From: an uncultured Collinsella sp.
GTDB taxonomy: Bacteria; Actinomycetota; Coriobacteriia; Coriobacteriales; Coriobacteriaceae
Assembly (NCBI GenBank): GCA_900758475.1
Contig: CAAERQ010000023.1
Location: forward strand, 1 to 64,000
Length of the DNA stretch: 64,000 nt
Reading direction: 5' to 3'
Shown here: in pieces, positions 1 to 7,966 of the stretch
How positions within the stretch are numbered: position 1 is the stretch's first letter
Layout of the letters: the number at the start of each line of letters is the position of its first letter
Notes under the pieces: model-generated
Database searches by the model: none
Told to the model about the DNA's origin: nothing
The model's input: only the letters and a program-made list of their open reading frames with translations
Program-made: the position numbers and the translations under genes

Positions 1-35
1 AAAGTCATAGATGCGGGCGTGTTGGCTAAAATGGG

Positions 36-63
36 TCGGCCGGGATTGGTCAATCTCGGCCGA
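36..63 (-). terminator. Inverted repeat after the NusG-like gene
   Basis: A 13-bp inverted repeat (TCGGCCGGGATTG, spacer GT, CAATCTCGGCCGA; one G/A wobble) begins 27 bp past the stop of the minus-strand NusG-like gene. On the minus strand it is followed by CCCATTTTAG, a short T-rich run, so it could end that transcript. The T-run is weak, so this is a candidate only. Confidence 0.4.
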
Positions 64-89
64 CTATATTTGGCTAAAATAATCCGACG

Positions 90-305
90 CTAACACTGTT
101 GCACGGTGCGGGGATCTGCCGTATCGCAGATGAGATATCCGGGGAAGAGCGGCTTGGTCGTATCGACCCATTCGCCGTGCACCTTGATCTCAGTTTGAAA
201 TTGGGGATAAAAGAGCTCCTGCATGGCACCAGCCGGCACCACCCGCTCGATGCGCTCGCGCATTACGTCTTCGCGACCGTTAATGACCTGGATCACATAC
301 CACAC
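90..305 (-). CDS. Truncated NusG/LoaP-family antiterminator (NGN domain only)
   Basis: The 71-residue product opens with MWYVIQVINGRED and carries LFPGYLICDTADP, which match the start and the FPGYL region of the NusG N-terminal (NGN) domain, closest in style to the LoaP/UpxY paralogues that act on long polysaccharide or secondary-metabolite operons. Family members are normally about 170 residues with a C-terminal KOW domain. Here a TAG follows ...RTVQQC, so the KOW half is missing, and the next bases read in any frame show nothing KOW-like. I chose the GTG at 305 because AAGGGG lies about 9 nt upstream and LoaP proteins usually begin MWYV; a GTG at 314 would add three residues. A long hairpin (335-407) sits in the presumed leader. 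It may be a decayed gene or a one-domain variant. Confidence 0.55.
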   Translation of the reverse strand: MWYVIQVINGREDVMRERIERVVPAGAMQELFYPQFQTEIKVHGEWVDTTKPLFPGYLICDTADPRTVQQC

Positions 306-334
306 GAGCACCACCCCCTTGCTGTCTTACGTGT

Positions 335-407
335 GGCTCACGGGGTTTGGGTATGGCTTCGCCAGGGCGCTTGTGCGCGAAGGCGCTCCATATTCAAACC
401 CTGAGCC
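335..407. repeat. Long imperfect hairpin upstream of the NusG-like gene
   Basis: GGCTCA at 335-340 pairs with TGAGCC at 402-407. After a CG bulge, GGGTTTG pairs with CAAACCC, and the stem runs on through two G-U pairs to CC at 388-389. The 31-nt interior can fold again (GCGC TTGT GCGC). It lies about 30 nt upstream of the minus-strand NusG-like start, so in RNA it would be a leader structure. LoaP proteins are known to recognise hairpins in the leaders of their target operons; that link is inference here. Confidence 0.5.
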
Positions 408-1120
408 CAGTTAGACAAGCACGTGGCTCTGCCCCACCGTGAACGGTATGTATGAGTGCAGTGGCTAGAGACGCGGACGTGTATCGCAAAAAAGACCGCG
501 TCCCCAGCTGGCTGCGTGCGGCCCAGTCAAGCGGGAACAAAACTGGACCGCACGCAATCAGCTGCAGGTCAGCTGCGATTAGTCATGAAATATCGATTCG
601 AAAGTACAGCTTGCAAATAGACAAGAACAAAGTCATTCGATGCGATATGCATGACGACGCTATTGGAGCTCGTGGTTTTTCTGGCACCGCCGTTACGGCC
701 GGATGCTGATCGACCATGTGCTTTGCAGCATGCTGGAGCCGTGAGCACAGTTGAACCCATGTAACGTTAGCTATCCTAGCACAGCAGGTGGCCTATACGT
801 TTTGGGGCGTGTTGAGCAACATATTGTTTATTTGCCGTGGTTATGGGGGATATCGTGCCATCTTACACACATTGCCGCAGGTTTAAGGGGGTGTGTGGGC
901 TGGTGAGCACTGCCTGAGTTGCATTACTGGCGGCGTGAATTGCTCAAACCATCATGTTTTGCTAACAAACTTTGTACAAAACCAAGAAGGAAATTGCGCA
1001 ACTTTTGGGGTGCAGTTGTCGCAAAATTTGCGACAACTACTGCTGACGGCGAACTTGAACAGGAAAGCAATTTGCATATTTTGCAAAAATGCAGTTCAGC
1101 CACTTAATATCGTATGCAAA
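408..1120. other. About 700 bp with no supported protein gene
   Basis: Short open frames exist on both strands (for example 452-709 plus and 569-760 minus), but none has a convincing ribosome binding site, a family motif, or the GC-rich third positions of neighbouring genes. The stretch is more AT-rich than its surroundings, especially 780-1120, and holds a perfect palindrome at 1014-1038. It may be a decayed region next to the truncated NusG-like gene or a long regulatory region. Confidence 0.5.
1014..1038. promoter_or_regulatory. Perfect 25-bp palindrome, possible operator
   Basis: AGTTGTCGCAAA is followed by one A and then its exact reverse complement TTTGCGACAACT. Perfect 12-bp arms with a single central base suit binding by a dimeric regulator better than an RNA hairpin, which could not close such a tight loop. 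A TTTGCA/TGCAAA motif lies about 35 bp downstream. No neighbouring regulator gene is visible. Confidence 0.4.
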
Positions 1121-1149
1121 TAGAAAAGGCCACTCGACTGAATGGCCTT
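1121..1149 (-). terminator. Terminator of tRNA-Ala
   Basis: On the minus strand, directly after the tRNA, AAGGCCA pairs with TGGCCTT across a 10-nt loop and is followed by TTCTA, giving a T-rich tail together with the stem end. Position and structure fit a factor-independent terminator. Confidence 0.75.
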
Positions 1150-1159
1150 GTATTCACGA

Positions 1160-1235
1160 TGGTGGAGACGAGGGGAATCGAACCCCTGACCTCTTGACTG
1201 CCAGTCAAGCGCTCTCCCAACTGAGCTACGCCCCC
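1160..1235 (-). tRNA. tRNA-Ala (anticodon GGC)
   Basis: Read on the minus strand, the gene starts GGGGGCG, has a D arm GCTCAGTTGGGAGAGC, an anticodon stem CTTGA/TCAAG around loop CTGGCAG (anticodon GGC, reading GCC), a T arm GGGGTTCGATTCCCC, and ends CGTCTCC-A-CCA with CCA encoded. All four stems pair. Length is 76 nt. Confidence 0.97.
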
Positions 1236-1248
1236 GTGACGAAGTAGT

Positions 1249-1277
1249 ACTATAGGGGAAGATCTTCGGGGATGCAA
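1249..1277 (-). promoter_or_regulatory. Sigma-70-type promoter of tRNA-Ala
   Basis: On the minus strand TTGCAT (-35, 1272-1277) and TATAGT (-10, 1249-1254) are separated by 17 bp and lie just upstream of the tRNA 5' end. Confidence 0.7.
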
Positions 1278-1307
1278 GAGGTTTTTTGGGTCGATCTTCT
1301 TTCTTAC

Positions 1308-1388
1308 GGGTTTTCCTGGGACGGGGCTGAATTAGCTATTTTTGGCTTCGCCGAAAATAGCTAATTCAGCCCCGTCCCGATAAAACCC
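1308..1388. repeat. Long palindromic intergenic element A (35-bp arms)
   Basis: Perfect 25-bp arms (1318-1342 and 1354-1378, starting GGGACGGGGCTGAATT) surround TGGCTTCGCCG, which itself pairs. Outside them, GGGTTTT and AAAACCC pair again after a 3-nt mismatch. It lies 16 bp past the thiN stop and could end that transcript, but it is far longer than a normal terminator. The 13-mer ACGGGGCTGAATT recurs in the repeat at 16672-16803. Confidence 0.85.
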
Positions 1389-1403
1389 TCACGCAGCGGC
1401 ACC

Positions 1404-2045
1404 TTACTTGTAGAGGTAGGCGATCGCCGTTCCTTGGTGGACTTGGATCTTGGCCGTTTTCCGGACGACATTAGAGATGCCCGTATCGGCCAAGAGGCCT
1501 AGGGGGCTGTGATCTAGCTCCCACTCTAGACCGTGTTCGCTTACCTTGGTGTTGGGAGCGATGGCGATGATGGAGAAGTTTTTGCTCTCGGCGCCCTCGA
1601 TGGTCCAGGTCTCGTCCTGGTGCAAGATTCTGGCCGTTACTTCGTCTTCTTCGATCCAGACGGGGGCGTCCGCATAGCTTGTCAGGAGCCCTAGCACAGA
1701 CAGGGCCATGTCCGGGCGGCCGCCGGTGGCACAGGTTGCTACCACTTCGGCACCCGGCCACCGACGGCGGACCGAATCGAGCGCCAGTGCCAGATCGGTA
1801 TAGTCCTTGTAGGGATCGTGGCGCTCCACTTCAAAATCGGAAGCGGCATCGACCAGAGCGCGCCCCTCATCACTAACGGTGTCGGCGTCGCCCACGTAGA
1901 CGTCGCAGCTCAGGCCAGCGCCCAACAGAGCGTCCAGACCGCGGTCTACGGCTACAATGTGGTCGCACTCCCCTGCCAGGTGGCAAAGCAACTCGGCGCT
2001 CGCCAACACCGGCGAGCCGCAAACCACTAATACTTTACAAGCCAC
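1404..2045 (-). CDS. thiN: Thiamine pyrophosphokinase
   Basis: Transfers pyrophosphate from ATP to thiamine, giving thiamine diphosphate, in the cytoplasm. The 213-residue length is typical of bacterial ThiN. Family motifs are present in order: GDADTVSDEG (family GDxDS), HDPYKDYTDLALAL (family KDxTDxExAL) and TGGRPDMALS (family GGRxDH), followed by a beta-rich C-terminal part ending in SNVV before the last strand. The aspartate of GDxDS is kept but the usual GDFDS is GDADT, and GGRxDH has M for H. The start is a GTG with a close-spaced GAGGG; no better start is seen. It lies 9 bp downstream of the HAD phosphatase gene, so the two are probably co-transcribed, ending at the hairpin 1308-1388. 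Confidence 0.88.
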   Translation of the reverse strand: MACKVLVVCGSPVLASAELLCHLAGECDHIVAVDRGLDALLGAGLSCDVYVGDADTVSDEGRALVDAASDFEVERHDPYKDYTDLALALDSVRRRWPGAEVVATCATGGRPDMALSVLGLLTSYADAPVWIEEDEVTARILHQDETWTIEGAESKNFSIIAIAPNTKVSEHGLEWELDHSPLGLLADTGISNVVRKTAKIQVHQGTAIAYLYK

Positions 2046-2054
2046 GGCCCTCGC

Positions 2055-2744
2055 CTAGCCCTCAAACGAAAGCACACGGGCCAGGTCCAGGTCCTCATAG
2101 CTGTCGATAAAGATATCGCAGTTATCGCAAACCTCGTCCCGCTCCATACGGCCGTGCGGGTCATAGATGCCCACGCGTTTAAAGCCTGCAGTGCCAGAGC
2201 TCTTAAGTCCAAAGACGGCATCCTCAAACACCCAGCTGCGATTAAACTTGTGCCCGTGGCGTTCTTCCAGGCGACGCAACGCCAGCTCGTACACATCGGG
2301 GAACTGCTTGGAGCGTCCCGCCTCGTCCGTCGTGGTAACAAACTCCATGTACGCGTCGAGCCCGGCACCGGCGAGCGCGGGCTGCACCAGCTCGACCGGC
2401 GTGGACGTGGCAACGCACATGGCGATGTCCGCCGCCTTCGCCTGCTCCAAAAATGCCAGGAGCCCCTCGCGCGGCGGCACCTTGGAGTACCCATCAATCA
2501 AAATCTCGCCCAGCTCGCGATAAACTTCCTCGCCATTCGTGCCAATGCCCCACGTGTCGTGGTAGGCCTGGCACTCGTCCTCCAGCGAAAGATGTTCAAA
2601 CTGGGCAAAATCGTCGACCGTTCCATCAATGCCATGACGGCGCAATAACTCGAGCTGCGCATAGCCCCAGACGGGGGTGCTGTTAACCAACGTGCCATCG
2701 CAATCGAAAATAAAAGCAACCTTGGGAGCGGCGGTATGGGACAT
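2055..2744 (-). CDS. HAD-family phosphatase, phosphoglycolate phosphatase/beta-phosphoglucomutase-like
   Basis: A 229-residue haloacid dehalogenase hydrolase. Motif I is FIFDCDGTLV near the N-terminus (nucleophile and acid/base aspartates), motif II is VATSTP, the motif III lysine is in SKQFPDVY, and motif IV is FEDAVFG. A helical cap lies between motifs I and II, placing it in subfamily IA with sugar-phosphate phosphatases and beta-phosphoglucomutases. The substrate cannot be read from the sequence. I chose the ATG at 2744 (MSHTAAP) because GAAAGG lies 8 nt upstream; a longer frame back to 2765 lacks this. It is divergent from glgB and shares the intergenic TGGTAAAAC boxes with it, so a role in sugar-phosphate turnover with co-regulation is plausible but inferred. 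Confidence 0.85.
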   Translation of the reverse strand: MSHTAAPKVAFIFDCDGTLVNSTPVWGYAQLELLRRHGIDGTVDDFAQFEHLSLEDECQAYHDTWGIGTNGEEVYRELGEILIDGYSKVPPREGLLAFLEQAKAADIAMCVATSTPVELVQPALAGAGLDAYMEFVTTTDEAGRSKQFPDVYELALRRLEERHGHKFNRSWVFEDAVFGLKSSGTAGFKRVGIYDPHGRMERDEVCDNCDIFIDSYEDLDLARVLSFEG

Positions 2745-2766
2745 ATACGAACCTTTCGATGTCAAA

Positions 2767-2854
2767 TGGTAAACAACCTGCTAAAAACGTTTTACCAAAC
2801 GTAAGCCTATCAGTTTTGAAACCCTAATTGGTAAAACTGTCAAGGGTTTTACCA
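2767..2854. promoter_or_regulatory. Repeated TGGTAAAAC boxes between the HAD gene and glgB
   Basis: The box occurs as GTTTTACCA at 2789-2797, TGGTAAAAC at 2829-2837 and GTTTTACCA at 2846-2854, with a shortened TGGTAAAC at 2767-2774. They form two inverted pairs, one with an 8-bp and one with a 14-bp spacer. The arrangement in a divergent promoter region suggests two dimer-binding operators. GGTAAAAC and TGGTAAAC recur upstream of the GH13-GH77 gene (12752 and 12786). The rest of the 330-bp gap (2855-3075) shows no other clear signal. Confidence 0.5.
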
Positions 2855-3075
2855 CGGCAATTCTGCCAGTGGTATAAACATGTCGCTTACCGATTAAACG
2901 CCCTCGCAAATCCGCTTTTGTCCATAAAACTAACGTACAGGTGTTATCGTAGTTTCTGCCGAAAGTTCCACCGAGCACGCGAGGTGGAACGAATCATAGA
3001 ACTATCGCCGTCCCTTCGATTCGTGCAGCCTTGGACCTTTCGCATCTAGTCACCAAGGCAACACGCTGCCGCGTC

Positions 3076-5337
3076 ATGATGGGATCAAACGTGAGCGATA
3101 CAAAGCTAAAGCCAGCAACCAAAAAGCCTGCTACCCGCAAAGCCGCCCCGCACGCACCGGAGCTCTCCAAGGACGATGTCTACCTGTTTGGCATTGGCAT
3201 GTGGGAGCGCAGCTGGGAAAAGATGGGCGCTCACCCCGACACGCAGAACCGTACGCGCGGCTGGCGCTTTTGCGTTTGGGCGCCCGATGTAAAAAGCGTC
3301 CATGTCATTGGCGAATTTAACGACTGGGATGAGGAAGCCAACCCGCTGGTGCCCATGCATACGAGCGCTATTTGGGAAGGCTTTATTCCTGGCGCCGAGC
3401 AGGGTCAGCTCTATAAGTACCTTATCGAGACCAACGAGGGCGAAAAGCTCTACAAGGCCGATCCGTATGCCTTTAAGGCTGAGTGCCCTCCGGGTACCGC
3501 CAGCGTGCTGTGGACCCTCGATGGCTACCAGTGGAACGACGCCGCATGGCTTAAGCGACGCGCCAGCCACAACCATATGTCGCAGCCCCTTAACATCTAC
3601 GAGGTACATATTGGATCGTGGAAGCGTCACGGCGACGCGCCGCAGGGCGAGCCGGACGAGTACGGCAACTACCCCGGTCCCATGGATCCCTTCCCCGCGC
3701 AGCGCGGCGAGTTTTACACCTACGACGACCTGTCGGTGGAGCTCGTGGACTACGTGCGCGACATGGGCTATACGCATATCGAGGTCATGCCGCTCATGGA
3801 GCATCCCTTCGATGGCTCCTGGGGCTACCAGACGACCGGCTACTACGCCGCCACGTCGCGCTACGGCAACCCGCAGCAGCTCATGCACTTTATCGATGCT
3901 TGCCACGAGGCGGCCATCGGCGTGATCATGGACTGGGTACCCGGCGGTTTTTGCGCCGACTCCCACGGACTTGCCACCTTTAACGGCCACATGCTGTTTG
4001 AGCACGAAATTCACCCCAACTGGGGCACGCACAAGTTCGACTTCGCCCGCGGTGAGGTCCGATCCTTCCTGGTCTCCAACGTGCTGTACTGGCTCGAGAA
4101 CTTCCACGTGGACGGTATTCGCATGGACGGCGTGTCCAGCATGCTGTACCTCAACTTTGGCATCGACGATCCCGGCCAAAAGAAGTTCAACAAATACGGC
4201 ACAGAGGAGGATCTGGACGCCAGCGCGTTTATCCGCCAGGTCAACTGCGCCGTGGAGGCGCACTACCCCGACGTGATGATGATGGCCGAGGAGTCCACCG
4301 CGTGGCCGCTCGTGACTTATCCGCCGCAGGACGGCGGCCTGGGCTTCCACTACAAGTGGGACATGGGTTGGATGAACGACACCCTGCACTACATGCAGAC
4401 CGATTTTCCGTGGCGCCCCGGCAACCACGGCCTGCTCACGTTCTCCATCATGTACGCCTTTACCGAGAACTTTATTTGCCCGCTCAGTCACGACGAGGTC
4501 GTGCACGGCAAGTGCTCTCTGATCGGCCGCATGCCGGGCGACTGGTGGCGCCAGTTTGCCGGCCTGCGCACGCTGGCCTTCTACCAGATGACGCACCCCG
4601 GTGCCAAGCTCAACTTTATGGGCAACGAGATCGGCCAGTTTATTGAGTGGCGCTACTACGAGTCCATCCAGTGGTTCTTGACCGAGGAGTACGAGACCCA
4701 CCGTCATCATCAGGCGTTTATCAAGGCGCTCAACCACCTGTACACCGCCGAGCCCGCTCTGTACGAGCGCGGCTACACCGACGACGGATTTACCTGGATC
4801 GATGCGGACAACTCCAAGCAGTCCATCGTGAGCTTTGTACGTCAGGGCGAGGACGTCGATGACGACCTGGTGATCCTGATCAACTTTGATCCGGCGAGCT
4901 ACGAGAGCTTCCGCGTGGGCGTGCCGCGCGAGGGTGACTGGGAGGTCATCTTTGACTCCGACCGTCCCGAGTTTGGCGGCAGCGGCTATGCCGGCGAGGA
5001 GCCCTACACCTGCTCGAGCGAGCCCTATCCCTGGAACGGGCAGATGGACTCCATCGAGATTAAGGTGCCCGGCCTGGCAGGTGTGGTGCTTAAGCGCCGC
5101 GGTCCCAGCAGCTACAAGCCGCCGGTGGTTGAGGAGCCCAAGAAGGCGACGCGCAAGCGCACGTCTTCGGTGAAGCCCAAGCCTGCGGCCGCCAAGAAGG
5201 CTCCTGTCAAGGCCAAGGCTACTAAGCCCGCTGTCAAGGCTTCGGCCAAGTCCACCACGGCCAAGAAGGTAGCCACCAAAAAGGCCACTACCAAGGCCAA
5301 GGCTGCTTCTGTTAAGTCGTCACCTAAGGATGCGTAA
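3076..5337 (+). CDS. glgB: 1,4-alpha-glucan branching enzyme with histone H1-like C-terminal tail
   Basis: Makes alpha-1,6 branches in glycogen. After a short basic N-terminus there is a CBM48-like domain (roughly residues 45-150, WRFCVWAPDVKSVHVIGEFN) and then the GH13 barrel. Catalytic regions are visible: GIRMDGVSSM (nucleophile D), MMMAEES (acid E) and LSHDEVVHGK. Region I reads DWVPGGF; family members usually have DWVPGHF, so the conserved histidine (about residue 291) is glycine. From about residue 680 to 753 the protein becomes a Lys/Ala/Thr/Pro tail (KATRKRT, AAAKKAPVKAKA) unlike standard GlgB. The start is uncertain: ATG 3076, ATG 3079 or GTG 3091 are possible, none with a strong ribosome binding site, and the frame stays open back to a TTG at 3031. 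First gene of the glycogen cluster. Confidence 0.93.
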   Translation: MMGSNVSDTKLKPATKKPATRKAAPHAPELSKDDVYLFGIGMWERSWEKMGAHPDTQNRTRGWRFCVWAPDVKSVHVIGEFNDWDEEANPLVPMHTSAIWEGFIPGAEQGQLYKYLIETNEGEKLYKADPYAFKAECPPGTASVLWTLDGYQWNDAAWLKRRASHNHMSQPLNIYEVHIGSWKRHGDAPQGEPDEYGNYPGPMDPFPAQRGEFYTYDDLSVELVDYVRDMGYTHIEVMPLMEHPFDGSWGYQTTGYYAATSRYGNPQQLMHFIDACHEAAIGVIMDWVPGGFCADSHGLATFNGHMLFEHEIHPNWGTHKFDFARGEVRSFLVSNVLYWLENFHVDGIRMDGVSSMLYLNFGIDDPGQKKFNKYGTEEDLDASAFIRQVNCAVEAHYPDVMMMAEESTAWPLVTYPPQDGGLGFHYKWDMGWMNDTLHYMQTDFPWRPGNHGLLTFSIMYAFTENFICPLSHDEVVHGKCSLIGRMPGDWWRQFAGLRTLAFYQMTHPGAKLNFMGNEIGQFIEWRYYESIQWFLTEEYETHRHHQAFIKALNHLYTAEPALYERGYTDDGFTWIDADNSKQSIVSFVRQGEDVDDDLVILINFDPASYESFRVGVPREGDWEVIFDSDRPEFGGSGYAGEEPYTCSSEPYPWNGQMDSIEIKVPGLAGVVLKRRGPSSYKPPVVEEPKKATRKRTSSVKPKPAAAKKAPVKAKATKPAVKASAKSTTAKKVATKKATTKAKAASVKSSPKDA

Positions 5338-5431
5338 CAAAACCGTTACAGCTGTAATTACCCGCCTCGCCGAGGCGTAGGATACAAGTCATAACCGTTC
5401 CGGGAGAAACATCCCCGGGGGAAAGGAACGT

Positions 5432-7858
5432 ATGAATAAGATCTTCGACAACAAGCAGGAGTTTACCGAGCTCTATCGCGATGCCGTCATGAGCATTAGC
5501 GGCAAGAGCGTCGAGGCCGCCAGCGACCTCGACCGCTTTAACGCCCTGGCCAAGCTCGTGGCCGAGAAGGCCCGCACCGTTGCCACCAAGAGCGACGCCC
5601 GCGCCACCGCCGAGGGCAAGAAGCGCGTGTACTACTTCTCGATCGAGTTTTTGATCGGCCGCCTGCTCGACAACTACCTGCTCAACTTTGGCGTGCGCGA
5701 CATGGTCGCCGAGGCGCTCGACGACATGGGCTTCGACCTTTCCGTCATCGAGAACCAGGAACCCGATCCGGCGCTGGGCAACGGTGGCCTGGGCCGTCTG
5801 GCCGCATGCTTCCTGGATTCCATGGCAGCCGAGGGCATCGCCGGCTACGGCAACGGCATGCGCTACCGTTACGGCCTGTTTAAGCAGGAGATCGTCAACG
5901 GCAGCCAGGTCGAGGCCACCGACGAGTGGCTCACCCACGGGTATCCCTGGGAGGTCCGTCGTCAGGACAAGGCCGTGACTATTAAGTTTGGTGGCCACGT
6001 TGAGGGCTTTGAGGAGAACGGCCGCACGTTCTACCGCACGGTGGACACGCAGGACATCCTGGCCGTCCCCTATGACATCCCCGTGGTGGGCTATGCCGGC
6101 GAGACCGTTAACAAGCTGCGCGTCTGGGCCGCTGAGCCGGTCGAGGAGCACTTTGACCTGGAGGCCTTCAACCGCGGCGACTATGCCCTGGCCGATGCCG
6201 AGCGCGCCGAGGCCGAGGCCATCAGCGCCATCCTCTACCCCAACGACGCCGGTGAGCACGGCCGTCTGCTGCGCCTGAAGCAGGAGTACCTGTTTGTCTC
6301 GGCCGGCATCTACAGCCTGCTCGACACCTTTGAGAAGGAGCATGGCGAGAACTGGGAGCTGCTGCCGCAGTTTGTGGCCATCCACACCAACGACACGCAC
6401 CCCGCCATGTGCGGCCCCGAGCTCATGCGTATCCTGATCGACGAGAAGAAGCTCGAGTGGGACGACGCCTGGAGCATCGTGACGCAGGTCGTGAGCTACA
6501 CCAACCACACCATCCTGCCCGAGGCTCTGGAGAAGTGGCCCATCGGCACGTTCTCCAAGCTCCTCCCCCGCGTGTACCAGATCATCGACGAGATCAGCCG
6601 TCGTTGGCACGAGTCGTTCGACACCACGCAGGAGGGCTGGCAGGAGCGTCTGCGCCAGACCGCCATTCTGTGGGACGGCGAGATCCGCATGGCCAACCTG
6701 TCTGTGATCTGCAGTCATAGCGTCAACGGCGTGGCAAAGATTCACTCCGACATCATCAAGAACATCGTGCTCAAGGACTTCTATGCCCTGACGCCCGAGA
6801 AGTTCAACAACAAGACCAACGGCATCTCGCACCGTCGCTTCTTTGCCGAGGCCAACCCCACCTACGCCAAGCTCGTGACCGAGGCCATTGGCGACGGCTG
6901 GCTCAAGGACGCCTTTGAACTGGAAAAACTCAAGGAGTTCCAGAACGACACCGAGTTCCTGAAGGCCGTGGGCGCCTCCAAGCGCGCCAACAAGGAGCGC
7001 CTGGCCGCCTACGTTAAGGCCGAGACCGGTCTGGTCATCGACCCCAACACCGTCTTCGATGTTCAGGTTAAGCGATTCCATGCCTACAAGCGCCAGCTCA
7101 TGAACATCATGAAGGTGATGGACATCTACAACCGTCGCATCGCGGATCCCAACTTCCACGTGACGCCGACGACCTTCATCTTTAGCGGCAAGGCTGCCTC
7201 GAGCTACACCTTCGCTAAGGAGACCATCCGCCTCATTAACTCCGTGGCCGACGTCATCAACAACGACCCGCGCGTCAACGAGGTCATGAAGGTCTGCTTT
7301 ATCCCCAACTTCCGCGTGAGCAACGCCCAGCTCATCTACCCCGCCGCCGAGATTTCGGAACAGATCTCCACGGCCGGCAAGGAGGCCTCGGGCACGTCGA
7401 ACATGAAGCTCATGATGAACGGCGCCATTACGCTGGGCACCCTCGACGGCGCCAACATCGAGATCGCCGACCTGGCCGGCCGCGAGAACGAGGCCATCTT
7501 TGGCCTGACCGCTCCCGAGGTCGAGCAGCTCTGGGCATCCAACAGCTACTTTGCGTGGGATACCCTCAACAACGATCGCGAGCGTCTGGGCCGCGTGATG
7601 GACGAACTCAAGGACAACACCTTTGCGGGTCTTTCGGGCAACTTCGAGAGCATCTACAACGAGCTCATGAACAACAACGACCCCGACCTGGTCATGGCCG
7701 ATTTCCGCAGCTACGTGGATGCATGGGAGGCGCTCACGAACAGCTACGGCGACCAGGCGACTTGGAACCGCAAGGCTCTGCTCAACACCGCCTCCTCCGG
7801 CTGGTTCTCGAGCGACCGCACCATTCGCGAGTACCGCGACGAGATCTGGCACGCGTAA
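5432..7858 (+). CDS. glgP: Glycogen/starch/alpha-glucan phosphorylase
   Basis: Releases glucose 1-phosphate from the non-reducing ends of glycogen or maltodextrin using phosphate and pyridoxal phosphate. The 808-residue length is normal for the GT35 family. Hallmarks include the N-terminal YYFSIEFLIGR and PDPALGNGGLGRLAACFLDS, the middle VAIHTNDTHPA, VQVKRFHAYKRQLMN, and the PLP-lysine segment EASGTSNMKLMMNG followed by LGTLDGANIEI. A GGGGAAAGGAACGT ribosome binding site precedes the ATG. It starts 94 bp after glgB; that gap contains the small palindrome CGCCTCG-C-CGAGGCG. It works opposite to GlgA/GlgB and next to GlgC, which makes the sugar donor for resynthesis. Confidence 0.96.
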   Translation: MNKIFDNKQEFTELYRDAVMSISGKSVEAASDLDRFNALAKLVAEKARTVATKSDARATAEGKKRVYYFSIEFLIGRLLDNYLLNFGVRDMVAEALDDMGFDLSVIENQEPDPALGNGGLGRLAACFLDSMAAEGIAGYGNGMRYRYGLFKQEIVNGSQVEATDEWLTHGYPWEVRRQDKAVTIKFGGHVEGFEENGRTFYRTVDTQDILAVPYDIPVVGYAGETVNKLRVWAAEPVEEHFDLEAFNRGDYALADAERAEAEAISAILYPNDAGEHGRLLRLKQEYLFVSAGIYSLLDTFEKEHGENWELLPQFVAIHTNDTHPAMCGPELMRILIDEKKLEWDDAWSIVTQVVSYTNHTILPEALEKWPIGTFSKLLPRVYQIIDEISRRWHESFDTTQEGWQERLRQTAILWDGEIRMANLSVICSHSVNGVAKIHSDIIKNIVLKDFYALTPEKFNNKTNGISHRRFFAEANPTYAKLVTEAIGDGWLKDAFELEKLKEFQNDTEFLKAVGASKRANKERLAAYVKAETGLVIDPNTVFDVQVKRFHAYKRQLMNIMKVMDIYNRRIADPNFHVTPTTFIFSGKAASSYTFAKETIRLINSVADVINNDPRVNEVMKVCFIPNFRVSNAQLIYPAAEISEQISTAGKEASGTSNMKLMMNGAITLGTLDGANIEIADLAGRENEAIFGLTAPEVEQLWASNSYFAWDTLNNDRERLGRVMDELKDNTFAGLSGNFESIYNELMNNNDPDLVMADFRSYVDAWEALTNSYGDQATWNRKALLNTASSGWFSSDRTIREYRDEIWHA

Positions 7859-7895
7859 AGGCGCGCAAGCTCCCTTATGCCAGCACGGCATTACT

Positions 7896-7926
7896 CGACG
7901 GGCGCGACCGAGCGCCGCGCCCGTCG
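7896..7926 (+). other. GC-rich hairpin between glgP and glgC
   Basis: CGACGGGCGCG and CGCGCCCGTCG form a perfect 11-bp stem with a 9-nt loop, 38 bp after the glgP stop. There is no T-run, so it is more likely an mRNA-stabilising or partial-termination structure than a full terminator. Confidence 0.55.
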
Positions 7927-7966
7927 CTAATGGGTTTAAGAACATCGATGACAGAAGGAGAAATCG

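Noticed and set aside
452..760. Short open frames at 452-709 (plus) and 569-760 (minus)
   Set aside because: No ribosome binding site, no motif, and overlapping each other; neither can be supported as a gene.
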